This document shows, piece after piece, positions 25,601 through 35,393 of a stretch of 64,000 nucleotides of DNA (positions are counted from its first letter, which is position 1; the number at the start of each line of letters is the position of its first letter). This DNA comes from Leptasterias polaris (Eukaryota > Echinodermata > Asteroidea > Forcipulatida > Asteriidae). Position numbers and translations under genes: made by a program. The stretch lies in assembly GCA_037783415.1 (NCBI GenBank), contig JAZGTN010000035.1, positions 3,100,001-3,164,000 of the forward strand, in the 5' to 3' direction. The notes under the pieces are model-generated. The model was not told where the DNA came from. It made no database searches and saw nothing but the letters and a program-made list of their open reading frames with translations.

Positions 25601-28600
25601 TTGCCATATCTAGCTGTCTTGGTTCTGTTTAAATTGTGCTCAAAATATAATATTGAAATTTACATCTATGGGGGGTGAGATTTGAATATATATTTATTTT
25701 TATATTCTAAATCTTGATACATTTAAGTTCTCTTACCAGTTGACTTGTTCTTGGTTATTGGAGTTTCTGAGACAATATGTGGCAACAGACTCATATTGTA
25801 ATTTTCTGTTGTCTACATAGTTCAAAACTTTCACCATTTTAGACAATAATAAACCATCACATGACCGAACACTACCGAATGGGGAATGAGCTGTCGTGAA
25901 GCTAGGTGTTTGATTGGCTACCAAAGTGTACCAAAACTATTAAGCAATTGGTAACAGAGAATTGAAGTCAATGACTGTATGACACCTGCAATTACTACAA
26001 AATGCTTACTTACTATTAGTACTGAACCATCCAAAACTTAAACACAACATTTGTGTATTTACCCAGCTAGTTTGTTGCCGCCTAGCTTATCCCAAAGTCT
26101 CCCATTGGTTGTGATAGTAATAATTGATTGGCTATCTGATCCTGACTGAGTTAAGTCATTCATTTGTCAGGGAAACTAGAATTAACTGTTGCAAACATTT
26201 TACCAACCAAAAGGACTTACGCTTTAAATGCAAAAATAAGTGAAGGGCCTGACGTTTCAACCCTAGGCTAAATGACAACACAACACACATAAACAGGTAT
26301 ACTGGCTGGTGTAACCAACACCCGTTTAATCCATTCAACAGTTAAAAACTTACTGTTTGTTACAATTTCAGTGTGTACAGCTCACAGCGGACACGTCAAT
26401 GGTCTTTGTTTCACTGAGGACGGTCTACGCCTGTTAAGCTACGGCACGGATGATCGTCTTCGATTATGGGACATTGCAAGCGGAAAGAATACATTGGTAA
26501 ATATGTCTTTTTTTCCCCCCTTTAAAAATCAGTTTAACAGCGATTGCAGTAGTGTTTGAGCAAATACAGGTATCTCTGCTTGGCCCCTGTGTACAATATC
26601 TTTGACAAAGACAATATCTTTGACAATATCCCCGAACAAAGATATTGACAAAATAGGGAGACCGCCAACATAGGGCTAGATAGCTCAGTTGGTAGAGCGC
26701 CGGCACGTTAAACCGGAGGTCGTTGGTTCAAATCCCGCTCTAGTCAATTTTTCTTTGTTCAACCCAAAATCATTAAAACATTTACCCAGTCAGTTTCCCT
26801 TGTGGTTTATTATTTAAAATATTTAAAGCAAATAAGTTCTTATTTGTAAATTGCATTGGTTGCCCCATAGTTGGTTGTTTATATAATAGACTGATATAAA
26901 GATGTTGGTTTTCCGGCTGTGCATGTCGCGTCCTTCTACCAGACAGTGTAAAATATGAGCAGTATGTAATGCCAGCCTAAGGCAGCATTGATTTGCTAGC
27001 AAACAAGCCCGAATAAAGAGCCTTGTACAAAGCTAAATGTTTTCTTTCGAACTCCGTGCATGTGATGACTTTTCTATCCGTTAAACAAACCTATTGCATT
27101 CTTAACGATACTGCAAAACGATAAATGCAATGGCACGACTCGTTCGGCCATTAGCAATGCTTATTTAATGCATGCTGGCGTCCGGAAGCTATTACCGCAG
27201 CCTCCGCTAAAGCCTCTTAGGGTTCACTGTTTGCCCCTCTCCACTGTGGTGAAGATGACCAAAAGACACCTGGAGAACATACATGTATCAGCCGAGTTTT
27301 GAACCCCTAGGTCACTACAGTTTTGTAATTCATGCATGTCAGAATCACCACATTATGCATGTAGATCTCTGAATCGTGTGTACATGTAAGTGTTCTCTTT
27401 CCTATGAACTGTTTGTTTTCCTCTGTTGCCTAGTGTAAGCAATTTAACATCTGTCCAATTTTAGCCTTCGAGAAAGACTCTGCCAGGGCCAAAAACGTCA
27501 GGTCATTAATTTTTGTTTGCATCTTTCCAATAACTTAAAACCACGTTACTGTCTGACCATTCAATGTCAATCACTGTGGTTGTGAAGGATGAATAAATGA
27601 TTACATGTTTATTTTTGTACCGTGACTACTAAAAATTCAAGGAAGTTTTGATCTCGAACAAAATTCAGTCTGTGGCTGGTTTGTATCATTTGGTGAATTT
27701 ATCTACACTGTGCTGCTGCTCACATGTTCACACTGCTCACACTGTGCTGCTCACACGTAAACACTTCTTTTGTTGACCTTGTAAACACTTCTTTTGTTGA
27801 CCTTGTAAACACTTCTTTTGTTGACCTTGTAAATCGAAGACTCCTCTTTGTTCATCCATTGTCTAGACTTTAGGGCTCGAAATAAAATAAAAAACTCCAC
27901 AAGACCACAGGGCTTGTATTTCAAAATGTTTACTGGACCAGATTTTTTTTACAATACCAGAATCAAAATGAGAAAAAACCATTCCGACACAGTTTAACAT
28001 GCATTTGACTGTTTTTATGTGAACAAGCTTCATGACATGTAAGGGAAGATTTATCTCATTTGTCTTTATGGGTTTGAAGTATTTTCCAAAGCTCTAGAGA
28101 GTAGAAAAGTATAAGACTTTAAATGTCAATATTTGAACATAATTTGTTTCTGTTCAAGATATTAAACAGTGTGGTATTGTTATTGACTTGAAAAACACAA
28201 GACTGTTGGGCTTGTCCAGTCATAGTTTACTGGCCCGATACTAAAACCACTGGCCCCAGGCCTACAGTCTAGTGTAAAATTTGAGACTTGGACGGAGTTC
28301 CTTTTTTAGTGACGTCCCCATTGGTTTTGTACACAAAAGCAAAGCGAGGACTTCCTCGCTCTGTCAAAGGCACCCCCTGTTAGTTCTGTGCACAGTTGTG
28401 ACACCATACACAACCTGTGCAGTTGAATGGTTTCAAATGGTTGGTCAACTCCCTGGGGGACTGGAAAATCAAATGTTTTTGAATTTATAGCCCTACATAT
28501 TACCTTCATGTTGAAATGATGATTTGGTTCTTTGAGTTTGATGCGTTTTGAAAGAAGAATATTCAAGGATGCATTTTTTCCAACCATATGGTATGAATTT

Positions 28601-31600
28601 TTTTAATATATTTGTTTCCCTGGTTACATTGTAAGTGCATCTGATAAAACAAAAAGATGTAATTTAAAATGCAGTACGTTTACCTACCAAATAATGATAT
28701 TACAGCCCTACTGTGACTACCTTAAGTTTGAAGGTGTAGTGCGTTTTTTTTCTCAGACATAATTTAGTCGATCACCTCATCTCTCAAGGCTTTTACCTAA
28801 GACCGAAGTATCAAATGAAGACCCCCCAACCATTATCTCACCCTAATCCAGTATTGATTCAAAAAAATTTCCCTATTACAATCTCAGATTTCAATTAATC
28901 AGCATATTTTGTTCCGGTCATACTGTGTACATACACCTGTGTTCAATAGCTGACCTTATCAAAGTGCTTCAGGATTTTTTTTTCTAATTAATTTGGATGC
29001 TCGTATTTAACCACCTGTGTTCAGCATTAAAAGTGGAAGCCCAGTGAATAGAAGCCTTTTTTATTAAAAGCAAATATTCCCTCACTCAGTATCAAGTGCC
29101 TTGGTATGTGTGCTTTGGAGACAGACCGTAGTGAGACTGTAAATACTTTTTAAGCAAACGCAATTAATTTTTTTTTAGCGACAATTATGGGAGTCGTGTT
29201 AAATGCAGAAAGTATTTACATGGGCAGTGGATGTGTTTAGTTTTCCCGCCCATGACAATCAAAACCTACTACTCTGGCTATTATTTTCGATTGAGTAGAC
29301 CAACCGTTTGAAACCATTCGATGGCACGGGACATAGGGTGGAGTAACTGTGCAGAGAACTAACTATGTACATGTGTAAATGCATTCACCACTATTTGTAT
29401 TTAAGTGCTGCTACTAGTGTTTTCTTGCTTTGAGTTGTCTAGTTTTAACCAACTTGTTTTACGGACAATTTTGGAAATAATTTTGACAATTTTGGAAATA
29501 ATTGTATTTGATTACTGATTGACTGTATATTTTGTAGTGATTTCCTGTACAGCGTTTTTTAGATTTTATGTAAAATGCTAAATGAAGAATAAGTTATTAT
29601 TATCATTATTATCTCAAAACATGATCTCATAATGCAGGCTGGTGCAGCTCGTTCAAAACCACAATGGATAATAATGAATGGTCAGACAGTAGGAGGGGTA
29701 ACTGTAGATGAGTTTCCTAAACTTGCTTCTTTGTCTGGATATTTTTAAAAAAACATTACTGTTAATTCTTATGATAAACAAATTTATAACTAAACAGTTA
29801 TTTTCCCCATTGGGATTTCTATGATGTTGATGTGAATTACAATGGAGTTTTAAATATTAAAATTATTTATTACTTTTCTTTACCAAGAACAAGAAACAGT
29901 TAAGTTTGGTTTCCATGTGGTAGCCATGCATACATTACTATACATTAATTTCATGTTAACTACTTGCATACTTTATCATGTACTTACTAGGTACGTATAC
30001 ACTTCAAACAATTATTACAAAACCATGATACTGAAGACTGTGTGTATGTCACCCAGCAACAAAGGCATGCATCCATTACCATTAAGGCAGGCATGTTATT
30101 CTTCCTACTTTAGTCTGATTTCCGGGTTTTTTTTACCTTTGGGAAAAGTCATCAAAATTGTGATTAAATAGTCTGACAAGTCTATTGAAGTCTACATGTA
30201 CAGTAGGTCAGCCCTTGTGTTTGATAAAACATTCCTACTTTTTTTTCAAAAGACCAAATATCGCGACTATTTAGGGGGACTATTGCCATGCTGACTAATC
30301 TGTTTGAACTAAGTAAATACACAGCAAAATATAAATCATATTTACATTGAAATCTTAGGTGAAGTTAACACAAAGATCAAATGTATGCATTTAAATACAA
30401 ACAACAGTAGTATCCCTTTTTGCTGAGTACGCAGTGGGGGAAAACCAAACAAACATACTTCCTTGGAAAAAAATAATATATATTTGCTTTGTTTTCTGTC
30501 TGAAGATTTTATCAATAATTATTTATTACTGATAACAAACTCTTATTAAATGTTTGTTTCTGAGTGTACTTCTTGTTTTAAATTGTAAATTTCTTACTTT
30601 TTTTTATTTATGTCAGTGTTGATTTTTTATTTTTTTTTCCCAAAGCAATTATTGTTATATATTTTTGAACTAATCACTTTTTGTTTTGTGAGCTGCTTAA
30701 ACTTTTTTTCTCAAAATCAATGGCAGGTGAACTTTGGTAAAGTAACAAACGACAGCAGAAAGAACGTCAAGTTGGCCGTGTCTACAGGGTCAGTACCGGA
30801 TGCAGCCTTTGTACCCAACACAAGTGACCTTGCTGTATTTGACCTCCACAATGGGGAGCTAGTCTATGACCTCAAAGGTCATTATAGCAATGTGAATTGC
30901 TGTGTATTTCATCCACTGTTTCAGGTATGGCCAGATAATTGTAAAAACTTGTCTTCATCAAGTCTATTGTTTTTCTTTTATTATGAATCGTTGGTTTACT
31001 CGTTCCTATTGCACCATTATTGTTCACATTCAGTGTTTAATATTTTATTTTGACATTTTGTTCAATAAACCTTTAACATGAAACATCCATCTTGTTTTTC
31101 CTCCCATTTAAGTCAATGTAACCGAACTGAGGCTAGATGGAAGGAAGTAGTCTGGTTCCTTTTAATCACAGCAAGAATCGTTGTACATACTAACTATTAT
31201 AAACAGGGAACTTGACAATACACATATGTGGCCCATTGACACATAATGAGTTTGAAGGTCCTACAGTACTCTTAGCGTATAACGATCTTGGAACCTGACT
31301 CTGTGCTTTGTATGGATTTTTTTCCAGGAGGTTTACAGCGGGGGAAATGACAGTAACATTCTGCTCTGGGAACCAGATGAGGGTAGGGTTGTTGACCTTG
31401 GAGAAGAAAAAGATGAAAAACGGAAGGTAAGAAGAAGACAAAATGTCAGGGGTTGGGACTGTGTGGTCTTTGGATGGGGTAAGGACTGAGGAGATGGTTG
31501 ACTACTTTTATTGTTGTTCAGTAGTGTCAGGTTCAATACCTTGTTTTGGTAGTTTTTTTATAATACATTTAATAGAGTCATTACAGACTTCTTGCCATGT

Positions 31601-32106
31601 AAGTGTTAACCAGGATTTGGTAAAAGGGTGTCCAAATTTGCTGGAAACTTAAAAAATGGGTGTCCAAATTGTTCACTTAAAATGCATATTTACATGTAAA
31701 TGAGAGATACAACAGGGTGTCCAAAAGACACACAGAAACCCCCCCTGAATAACCCTATGCTCCTCGCATATGACATCACAAGGTCAAATGATACCATCAC
31801 TGAGGTCAAAGGAAGATCTATCATTGGATGAGAGTTGTGCATGGTGGGTAAATGTTCACAGTTCCCATGTTTGACCTCAGCGACGGCGGCCCATTCAAAG
31901 GGTCCATTGTAATGGAATCAATGGAATCAATTAACAATTTAGTTCTAGTAACACTTTGACGTATTTTGTTTACACACTTTGATTGTGGTTCTTTCTATAC
32001 GTTGATCTATTATTTGTCTCTTTAAACTTTTCAGAAGGGTCGGATGTTTTATGGGCGAAGTGTGAATGCAACGGAAGACACTTGGAGTAGTGATGAGGAT
32101 GGTTGA
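16471..32106 (+). CDS. ERCC8: ERCC8 / CSA, WD40 substrate receptor of the CUL4-DDB1 ubiquitin ligase (complete, 9 coding exons, 404 aa)
   Basis: Joining nine GT-AG exons (16471-16643, 17725-17826, 18924-19129, 21924-22059, 24562-24665, 26372-26496, 30727-30924, 31328-31426, 32035-32106) gives 1215 nt with every splice phase compatible, i.e. 404 aa against 396 in human CSA. The protein reads as a WD40 propeller. Landmarks shared with CSA are [12 protein letters not shown] (40-51), [10 protein letters not shown] (58-67), [13 protein letters not shown] (101-113), LKVWDTN (125-131), [10 protein letters not shown] (149-158), LCDLKSGS (170-177), [11 protein letters not shown] (212-222), LDQHNG (226-231), [12 protein letters not shown] (248-259), LKGHY (331-335) and a C-terminal TWSSDEDG. 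In the known family, CSA binds DDB1, is recruited with CSB to RNA polymerase II stalled at lesions in the nucleus, and directs ubiquitylation in transcription-coupled repair. It is divergent with NDUFAF2 upstream. The introns are full of transposons. No frameshift or internal stop is seen, so the gene looks intact. Confidence 0.95.
17725..17826 (+). CDS. ERCC8: ERCC8 coding exon 2 (aa 58-91, Arg92 split)
   Basis: The acceptor is CACTGCAG and the donor is AG|GTACGA. It encodes [16 protein letters not shown] through AICTVG, matching the end of propeller blade 1 of CSA. Confidence 0.92.
18924..19129 (+). CDS. ERCC8: ERCC8 coding exon 3 (aa 92-160)
   Basis: The acceptor is TTTACAG and the donor G|GTAAAT. 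It encodes [17 protein letters not shown], the WD motif LKVWDTN and [10 protein letters not shown]. This is the longest block of near-identity to vertebrate CSA in the window. Confidence 0.94.
19456..20370. mobile_element. 899-bp hAT-like non-autonomous element with 8-bp target duplication
   Basis: The element (19464-20362) begins CAAGGGCGTCGAT and ends ATCGACGCCCTTG, and is flanked by GTTGATTA on both sides (19456-19463, 20363-20370). The uninterrupted copy at 54129-54493 confirms the empty site. CA...TG ends and an 8-bp duplication fit the hAT superfamily. No transposase ORF is visible. Poly-G/C tracts lie near both ends. Confidence 0.85.
19887..20099. mobile_element. 213-bp element nested inside the hAT-like element
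   Basis: Perfect 20-bp inverted ends: TATAGACGATGTGACCTCTG at 19887-19906 and its reverse complement at 20080-20099. The ends resemble the ATAGACC families. It contains secondary GCCGGGCAAAA/TTTTTGCCCGGC inverted motifs. Confidence 0.75.
20935..21475 (-). mobile_element. 5'-truncated CR1/L2-like non-LTR retrotransposon
   Basis: The - strand of 21241-21400 encodes [20 protein letters not shown], then [25 protein letters not shown] and a stop: the typical C-terminal end of CR1/L2-type reverse transcriptase ORFs (known pattern FFNR..NLWN.LP). It is followed by a 3'UTR ending TGTGCAATAAAGGTAATAAA with an AT-rich tail. The frame is broken upstream (TGA near 21417). It lies antisense in ERCC8 intron 3. 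Confidence 0.75.
21924..22059 (+). CDS. ERCC8: ERCC8 coding exon 4 (aa 161-205)
   Basis: The acceptor is ATTGTAG and the donor AG|GTGAGT. It encodes [17 protein letters not shown] and [12 protein letters not shown], the third blade of the propeller. Confidence 0.93.
22060..24561 (+). other. ERCC8 intron 4
   Basis: No coding exon is seen. A GC-rich block at about 24185-24275 (GGGGGCGCTGCCCCC, CTGCCGGGGGCCTCGGCCCC) stands out and looks transposon-derived. A similar CTTGCCTGC/ATGATAAGTGCTTTGTC sequence occurs near both 23420 and 24500. Confidence 0.45.
24562..24665 (+). CDS. ERCC8: ERCC8 coding exon 5 (aa 206-240), with WDxR motif
   Basis: The acceptor is ATTTTAG and the donor CAT|GTAAGA. It encodes [16 protein letters not shown] and LDQHNG. 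The WDIR tetrapeptide is the DDB1-binding WDxR (DWD) signature known in CUL4-DDB1 substrate receptors. Confidence 0.93.
24690..24800. repeat. Interspersed repeat fragment starting (TCAA)n
   Basis: TTTATTCAATCAATCAATCA followed by TCAGGCATTTGTAGAGTGCC resembles the widespread ATTTATATAGCGCC-type repeat also hinted at 52955 (TTTATATAGCGTCC). It lies just after the ERCC8 exon 5 donor. Confidence 0.4.
25107..25487. mobile_element. 381-bp near-perfect hairpin MITE in ERCC8 intron 5
   Basis: The left arm begins TTTAAGGGACACGTTGCC and the right arm ends GCAACGTGTCCCTTTAAA. The arms pair over about 180 bp each, with a centre near GTAGAGCCAAATAAA. The TTTAA/TTAA flanks fit a TTAA-specific transposase (piggyBac- or Kolobok-like), but this is inference. 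Confidence 0.85.
26175..26277 (-). repeat. GAAACGTCAGG repeat family copy
   Basis: Read in reverse it carries CCTAGGGTTGAAACGTCAGG, then TTTTGCATTT, TCCTTTTGGTTGGTAA and TTTGCAACAG. The same order of blocks is seen at 48861-48960. Confidence 0.6.
26372..26496 (+). CDS. ERCC8: ERCC8 coding exon 6 (aa 241-282)
   Basis: The acceptor is ATTTCAG and the donor TTG|GTAAAT. It encodes [15 protein letters not shown] and [17 protein letters not shown], matching the CSA blade with NGLCFTSDGL. Confidence 0.94.
26631..26813 (+). mobile_element. tRNA-headed SINE
   Basis: A second copy in reverse at 49214-49346 shares the 5' block CCGAACAAAGATATTGACAA, the tRNA-like head (TAGCTCAGTTGGTA...GAGCGCCGGCA) and the tail CCCAGTCAGTTTCCCTTGTG. 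Sharing beyond the tRNA part shows this is an interspersed element and not a lone tRNA gene. Confidence 0.75.
26674..26746 (+). tRNA. tRNA-like cloverleaf (anticodon GTT, Asn-like) forming the SINE head
   Basis: 73 nt fold into a cloverleaf. Acceptor GGCTAGA/TCTAGTC, D arm GCTC/GAGC, anticodon stem CCGG/CCGG with loop ACGTTAA, T loop TTCAAAT. The A box (TAGCTCAGTTGG) and B box (GGTTCAAATCC) are intact. Position 33 is C instead of the near-universal U and one T-stem pair is broken, so a decoding role is unlikely. Confidence 0.3.
27461..27530 (+). repeat. GAAACGTCAGG repeat family copy (diverged)
   Basis: TTTAGCCTTCGAGAAAGACT, CTGCCAGGGCCAAAAACGTC and AGGTCATTAA match the copy at 48745-48815 with a few substitutions. 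Confidence 0.6.
27757..27831 (+). repeat. Perfect 24-bp tandem triplication
   Basis: GTAAACACTTCTTTTGTTGA plus CCTT occurs three times without a mismatch, preceded by CACTGCTCACACTGTGCTGC-type short duplications. Confidence 0.9.
30727..30924 (+). CDS. ERCC8: ERCC8 coding exon 7 (aa 283-348)
   Basis: The acceptor is TGGCAG and the donor CAG|GTATGG, phase 0 at both ends. It encodes [13 protein letters not shown] through [18 protein letters not shown]. It follows a 4.2-kb intron, the longest in the gene. Confidence 0.92.
31328..31426 (+). CDS. ERCC8: ERCC8 coding exon 8 (aa 349-381)
   Basis: The acceptor is TTTCCAG and the donor AAG|GTAAGA, phase 0. It encodes [16 protein letters not shown], the last WD blade (human ELYSGSRDCNILAW), followed by a charged Glu/Lys/Asp tail. 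Confidence 0.93.
31750..31907. mobile_element. MITE, ATAGACCCC family, in ERCC8 intron 8
   Basis: GCATATGACATCACAAGGTC, CACTGAGGTCAAAGGAAGAT, GAGAGTTGTGCATGG and TGTTTGACCTCAGCGACGGC are shared with the copies at 1429 and 9909. The ends are decayed. Confidence 0.6.
32035..32106 (+). CDS. ERCC8: ERCC8 terminal coding exon 9 (aa 382-404, stop TGA)
   Basis: The acceptor is CTTTTCAG. It encodes [20 protein letters not shown] and then EDG before TGA. The acidic WSSDE-type terminus matches the C-terminus of vertebrate CSA. Confidence 0.91.
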   Translation, partial: KGRMFYGRSVNATEDTWSSDEDG

Positions 32107-33435
32107 AGAGAAACAGAAGACCGTCTCCTAGAAGCAAACGTCATTCTCAGTTCCTGGCTCCAAGTGGATGGATAAACAACAATAAACTACCTTGCAGAAA
32201 ATGACAAAAGAACATAATGTTCTGGAGTCATTTAAGTCCAGTGGACAAACTCAGCACACTGCAGCTTAGATGTGCAAGAGTGTGGGTTAGAATCCTGCCC
32301 ATGACCACGTTGTTGTAGGTCTAATGTGCTGGACTACAGAGTGTTGGTTCGAATCCTGGCCTTCAACACAATGTTGTTTGTCTGGTGCAATGGACTACAG
32401 CTTCGGCCGTACCAGAGTGTAGGTTCGAATCCTGGCTTTCACCACAATGTTGTAGGTCTGGTGCGATGGGTTACAGCTCAGGCCGTACCAGAGTGTGGGT
32501 TCGAATCCTGCTCATGACCACATTGTTGTAAGTCTAGTGCGCTGGACTACAGCTCAGGCCGTACCAGAGTGTGGGTTCGAATCCTGCTCATGACCACTTG
32601 TAGGTCTAGTTCGCTGGACTACAGCTCTGGGTGTGCTAGAGTGTAGGTTCGAATCCTGCCCATGACCACATTGTTGTACGTCTAGTGCGCTGGACTGTAG
32701 CTCAGGCCGTACCAGAGTGTGGGTTCGAATCCTGCTCATGACCACTTGTAGGTCTAGTTCGCTGGACTACAGCTCTGGGTGTGCTAGAGTGTAGGTTCGA
32801 ATTCGCCCATGACCACATTGTTGTACGTCTAGTGCGTTGGACTGCAGCTCAGGCCGTACCAGAGTGTGGGTTCGAATTCTGGCCTTGTTCACATTGTTGT
32901 AGGTCTATTGTGCTGGACTACAACTCTGGGTGTGCCAGAATTTGGGTTCCCAAGCCTGGTCAGTGAGGAAGACATTTTAAGATAACTGTTATGTACCCTG
33001 TTAGTGATCAAACCCAGCACAGCAACCTAGGGGAAACCTGGGCTAAACGCTTGAGGCAATGAGAGATGTTCGGGCACGCTTGGTGGCAGCAGACTTACCA
33101 TTTCAATTCATTGTTCGCAGAAATATGCGCATGCTCAGAACTACATAAACACTTGAACTGTGTATCTGCTACTACTAAATGACCCCAAATTTGTTTTTGT
33201 GTTTGTTAATGGCATCATGGAAGTAGTCTGCAATGCCAACTGTTAATGGGCATTAAATTAAAATTATGCACAACTCAATTTTGATATGATGAAGTTGAAC
33301 TTTTCATTGTTCTTAAAGATAGATATTAAATAAACACATGTACTGTAATCTTGTCTACCAGAATGGAGGTGAAAATTACAATTCTAGCAGTTAATGTATT
33401 TATTTGTTTAGGTAAATATTTTTAATGAGAATAAA
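32107..33435 (+). other. Presumed ERCC8 3'UTR and polyadenylation region
   Basis: AATAAA candidates occur at 32181-32186 (proximal, 75 bp after the stop) and 33430-33435 (distal, followed by a TGTTCTTGTTGCTGTTTTC run). Use of the distal site would place the tRNA-like tandem array in the mRNA. Confidence 0.5.
32280..32965 (+). repeat. Ten-copy tandem array of a ~75-bp tRNA-like unit in the ERCC8 3' region
   Basis: Each unit contains TAGTGCGCTGGACTACAGCT, CCGTACCAGAGTGTGGGTTC, GAATCCTGCTCATGACCAC and a TTGTTGTAGGTC linker. GGTTCGAATCC is a perfect pol III B-box and GTGCGCTGGA an A-box-like motif. B-boxes recur near 32284, 32344, 32418, 32496, 32571, 32642, 32719, 32790, 32867 and 32941. Two unit types (CAGGCCGTACCAG and CTGGGTGTGCTAG) alternate in part of the array. 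Confidence 0.85.
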
Positions 33436-35157
33436 AGATTGTCAGATAAAGGAATCAGTGTTCTTGTTGCTGTTTTCTTGTGGAAAACTTAAAAAATAGA
33501 TCTTAAGTTTGATTTGACTTAATTATAAGTTTACGTGAAGAATGTAGTAAAAGTGAGTACAATTCAAATCTTTGGTATTTTTTTACAGATGCATCACCCG
33601 AGTTTTTGTTTTTAAATGACTCGTTATTAAAGTATTCGATACATTCAGTGTGGCGAAGTGCAGCGAATGATAAACTTGTTTGCGGTACTCCCATGGGTGT
33701 TTTTTTTTCTTTTTTTCTCGCCTTTCCCGCCCACTTTGACCATAATTTCACTGTGGTTTTACAGGCTCTGTCATTTTAGTAATGGTTGGAACAGTGTTTT
33801 TCATCCAACAAGATCTTCACGTGCCTTGACATTTCCAGTAGACAAAATACCATGAAAGCTTCGCAGGGGCGAGTTTGTGGATTAAGATAAGGTTATATCG
33901 ACTGTGGAATCTGTAGACGTAGTTTTCTGTGTGGGCTGTTTGATGGTTTTTGGAGTTGTTGCACAATAACTTTTAAGATGAGTATCCGCATAACAGAATC
34001 TTGGTTGTCAAAAATGCATCTAAGTGAGGTTGGTTTAGAGGGGGCTGCTAAGCTCTCCTCCCCCACACACTCTCGGTGATAGTTTGGTTACTGTGTCCTC
34101 TCTCGCCCCCTACCGTGATAACTCTTAAGCTGTTCTTAGAACAATGTACCTTTGGGACTCTTCCCGATGAAAACAGATTTTACCTTAACATAATTTCGTC
34201 TGCTCAGAACTATAAAGTCATTAATTGCAGTTTCATATTTGTAATGATCAAAAGGTCATTAAATAAACAATGCGTATCAAATCAAACATTCAAAAAAGAA
34301 ATAAATCAAAATTAACAAATGATTGTTTTACTTAAGAAAATGAATGTTTCTTTTTGCCAAACAAATACTTTGAAGACCACTCTTGATCAAAAAACCCGCT
34401 ACCAGGAGCTTCAAAATATGCAAAGGCGATTTTATGAAACCCATACAAATTTCATTAATGACCTGAGTTCTGAGCAGACGGTTTGGTTTACATGACTCCT
34501 CTGCGCTCCATGATGCACTTGTTTCCCGGACTTCATTTATTATTTACTAAAGTATATTTCATTTCTTATCAAGTTGCCAGCCCGTTCATGAAACAAGGTA
34601 TCAGTAATTACAACAGTGTGCGCGGCCTATTTCGCTAGACCTATTTCATCACATGCAGTTTTGGGGGGTTTTGAGTGACAAGATTCAGCTCATCAAAACA
34701 TCTGTCCTCGAGAAGTAATCCAGACGACTATTATACGACAGTGAAGGAATCACTGGCTGTGAAAATGTCCACGAAGTAATAATTGAAGTCATAAAATGAC
34801 CGTGTTTCGCTGGCATTTCTCGCACCATCTTTTAATGTAGGCCTACCCTAGATCTAAATAATATGGACCATTAACCAGAGGCTTACGTTAACACCATATA
34901 AAGGGAAATCTCGTAAACACTTTAAATATTGTTGTATATTAAATTCTGGTTATGAAACCAAGGATGCGCTCGTAGGCCTTTGGAGGAAACATGTATTATG
35001 TGAAACAGACACACATAGCCGTACGATCGAATCCGGTTTGTGGGGGTACTGCTTGTTGTTCTATTATTCCCTTTTCTGAAGAATTCCCTTGTGGGGCCCA
35101 ATTGTTCCTATTGAAATTACCTTGTGGGGGGGTCATTGTTCCATTGTTAAAAGTACC

Positions 35158-35393
35158 CTGTAAGTTGGCATGTGTAAGAACACCCAGGTTAACCCTCCAC
35201 AATAAAAGTTCTGGGTTATTTACGTGCACTCCAATCACAGTACACGGGACCTACGGCTTAGAATGTCCCATCCGAAGGACAAAGCAGTTATGGGAAAGTA
35301 TCTTGCTCAAGGGCACAAGTGCCATGACAATGACCGGGACTCAAACCCACACTCTCCTGATCAGAATGCTTTGAACCGCTCGGCCACGACACC
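35158..35393 (-). mobile_element. tRNA-headed SINE with V-SINE-like central block
   Basis: Read in reverse it starts GTGTCGTGGCCGAGCGGTTC, with B-box GGGTTTGAGTCCC, then GTGCCCTTGAGCAAGATACT, GGATGGGACATTCTAAGCCG and TAACCTGGGTGTTCTTACAC. The GTGCCCTTGAGCAAG block resembles the conserved domain of V-type SINEs known in deuterostomes. Confidence 0.7.

Larger units (their letters stand above)
26497..30726 (+). other. ERCC8 intron 6 (4.2 kb)
   Basis: It contains the SINE at 26631, a GAAACGTC repeat at 27461, and a 24-bp triplication at 27757. The remainder is AT-rich with no supportable exon. Confidence 0.5.

Noticed and set aside
32280..32965. CRISPR-like or tRNA gene cluster reading of the tandem array
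   Set aside because: Units are contiguous and similar throughout (no unique spacers), and no complete cloverleaf can be folded. It is a tRNA-derived minisatellite in an animal genome.
34991..35374. 127-aa + strand ORF
   Set aside because: Most of it is the reverse of a tRNA-headed SINE with recognisable A and B boxes.
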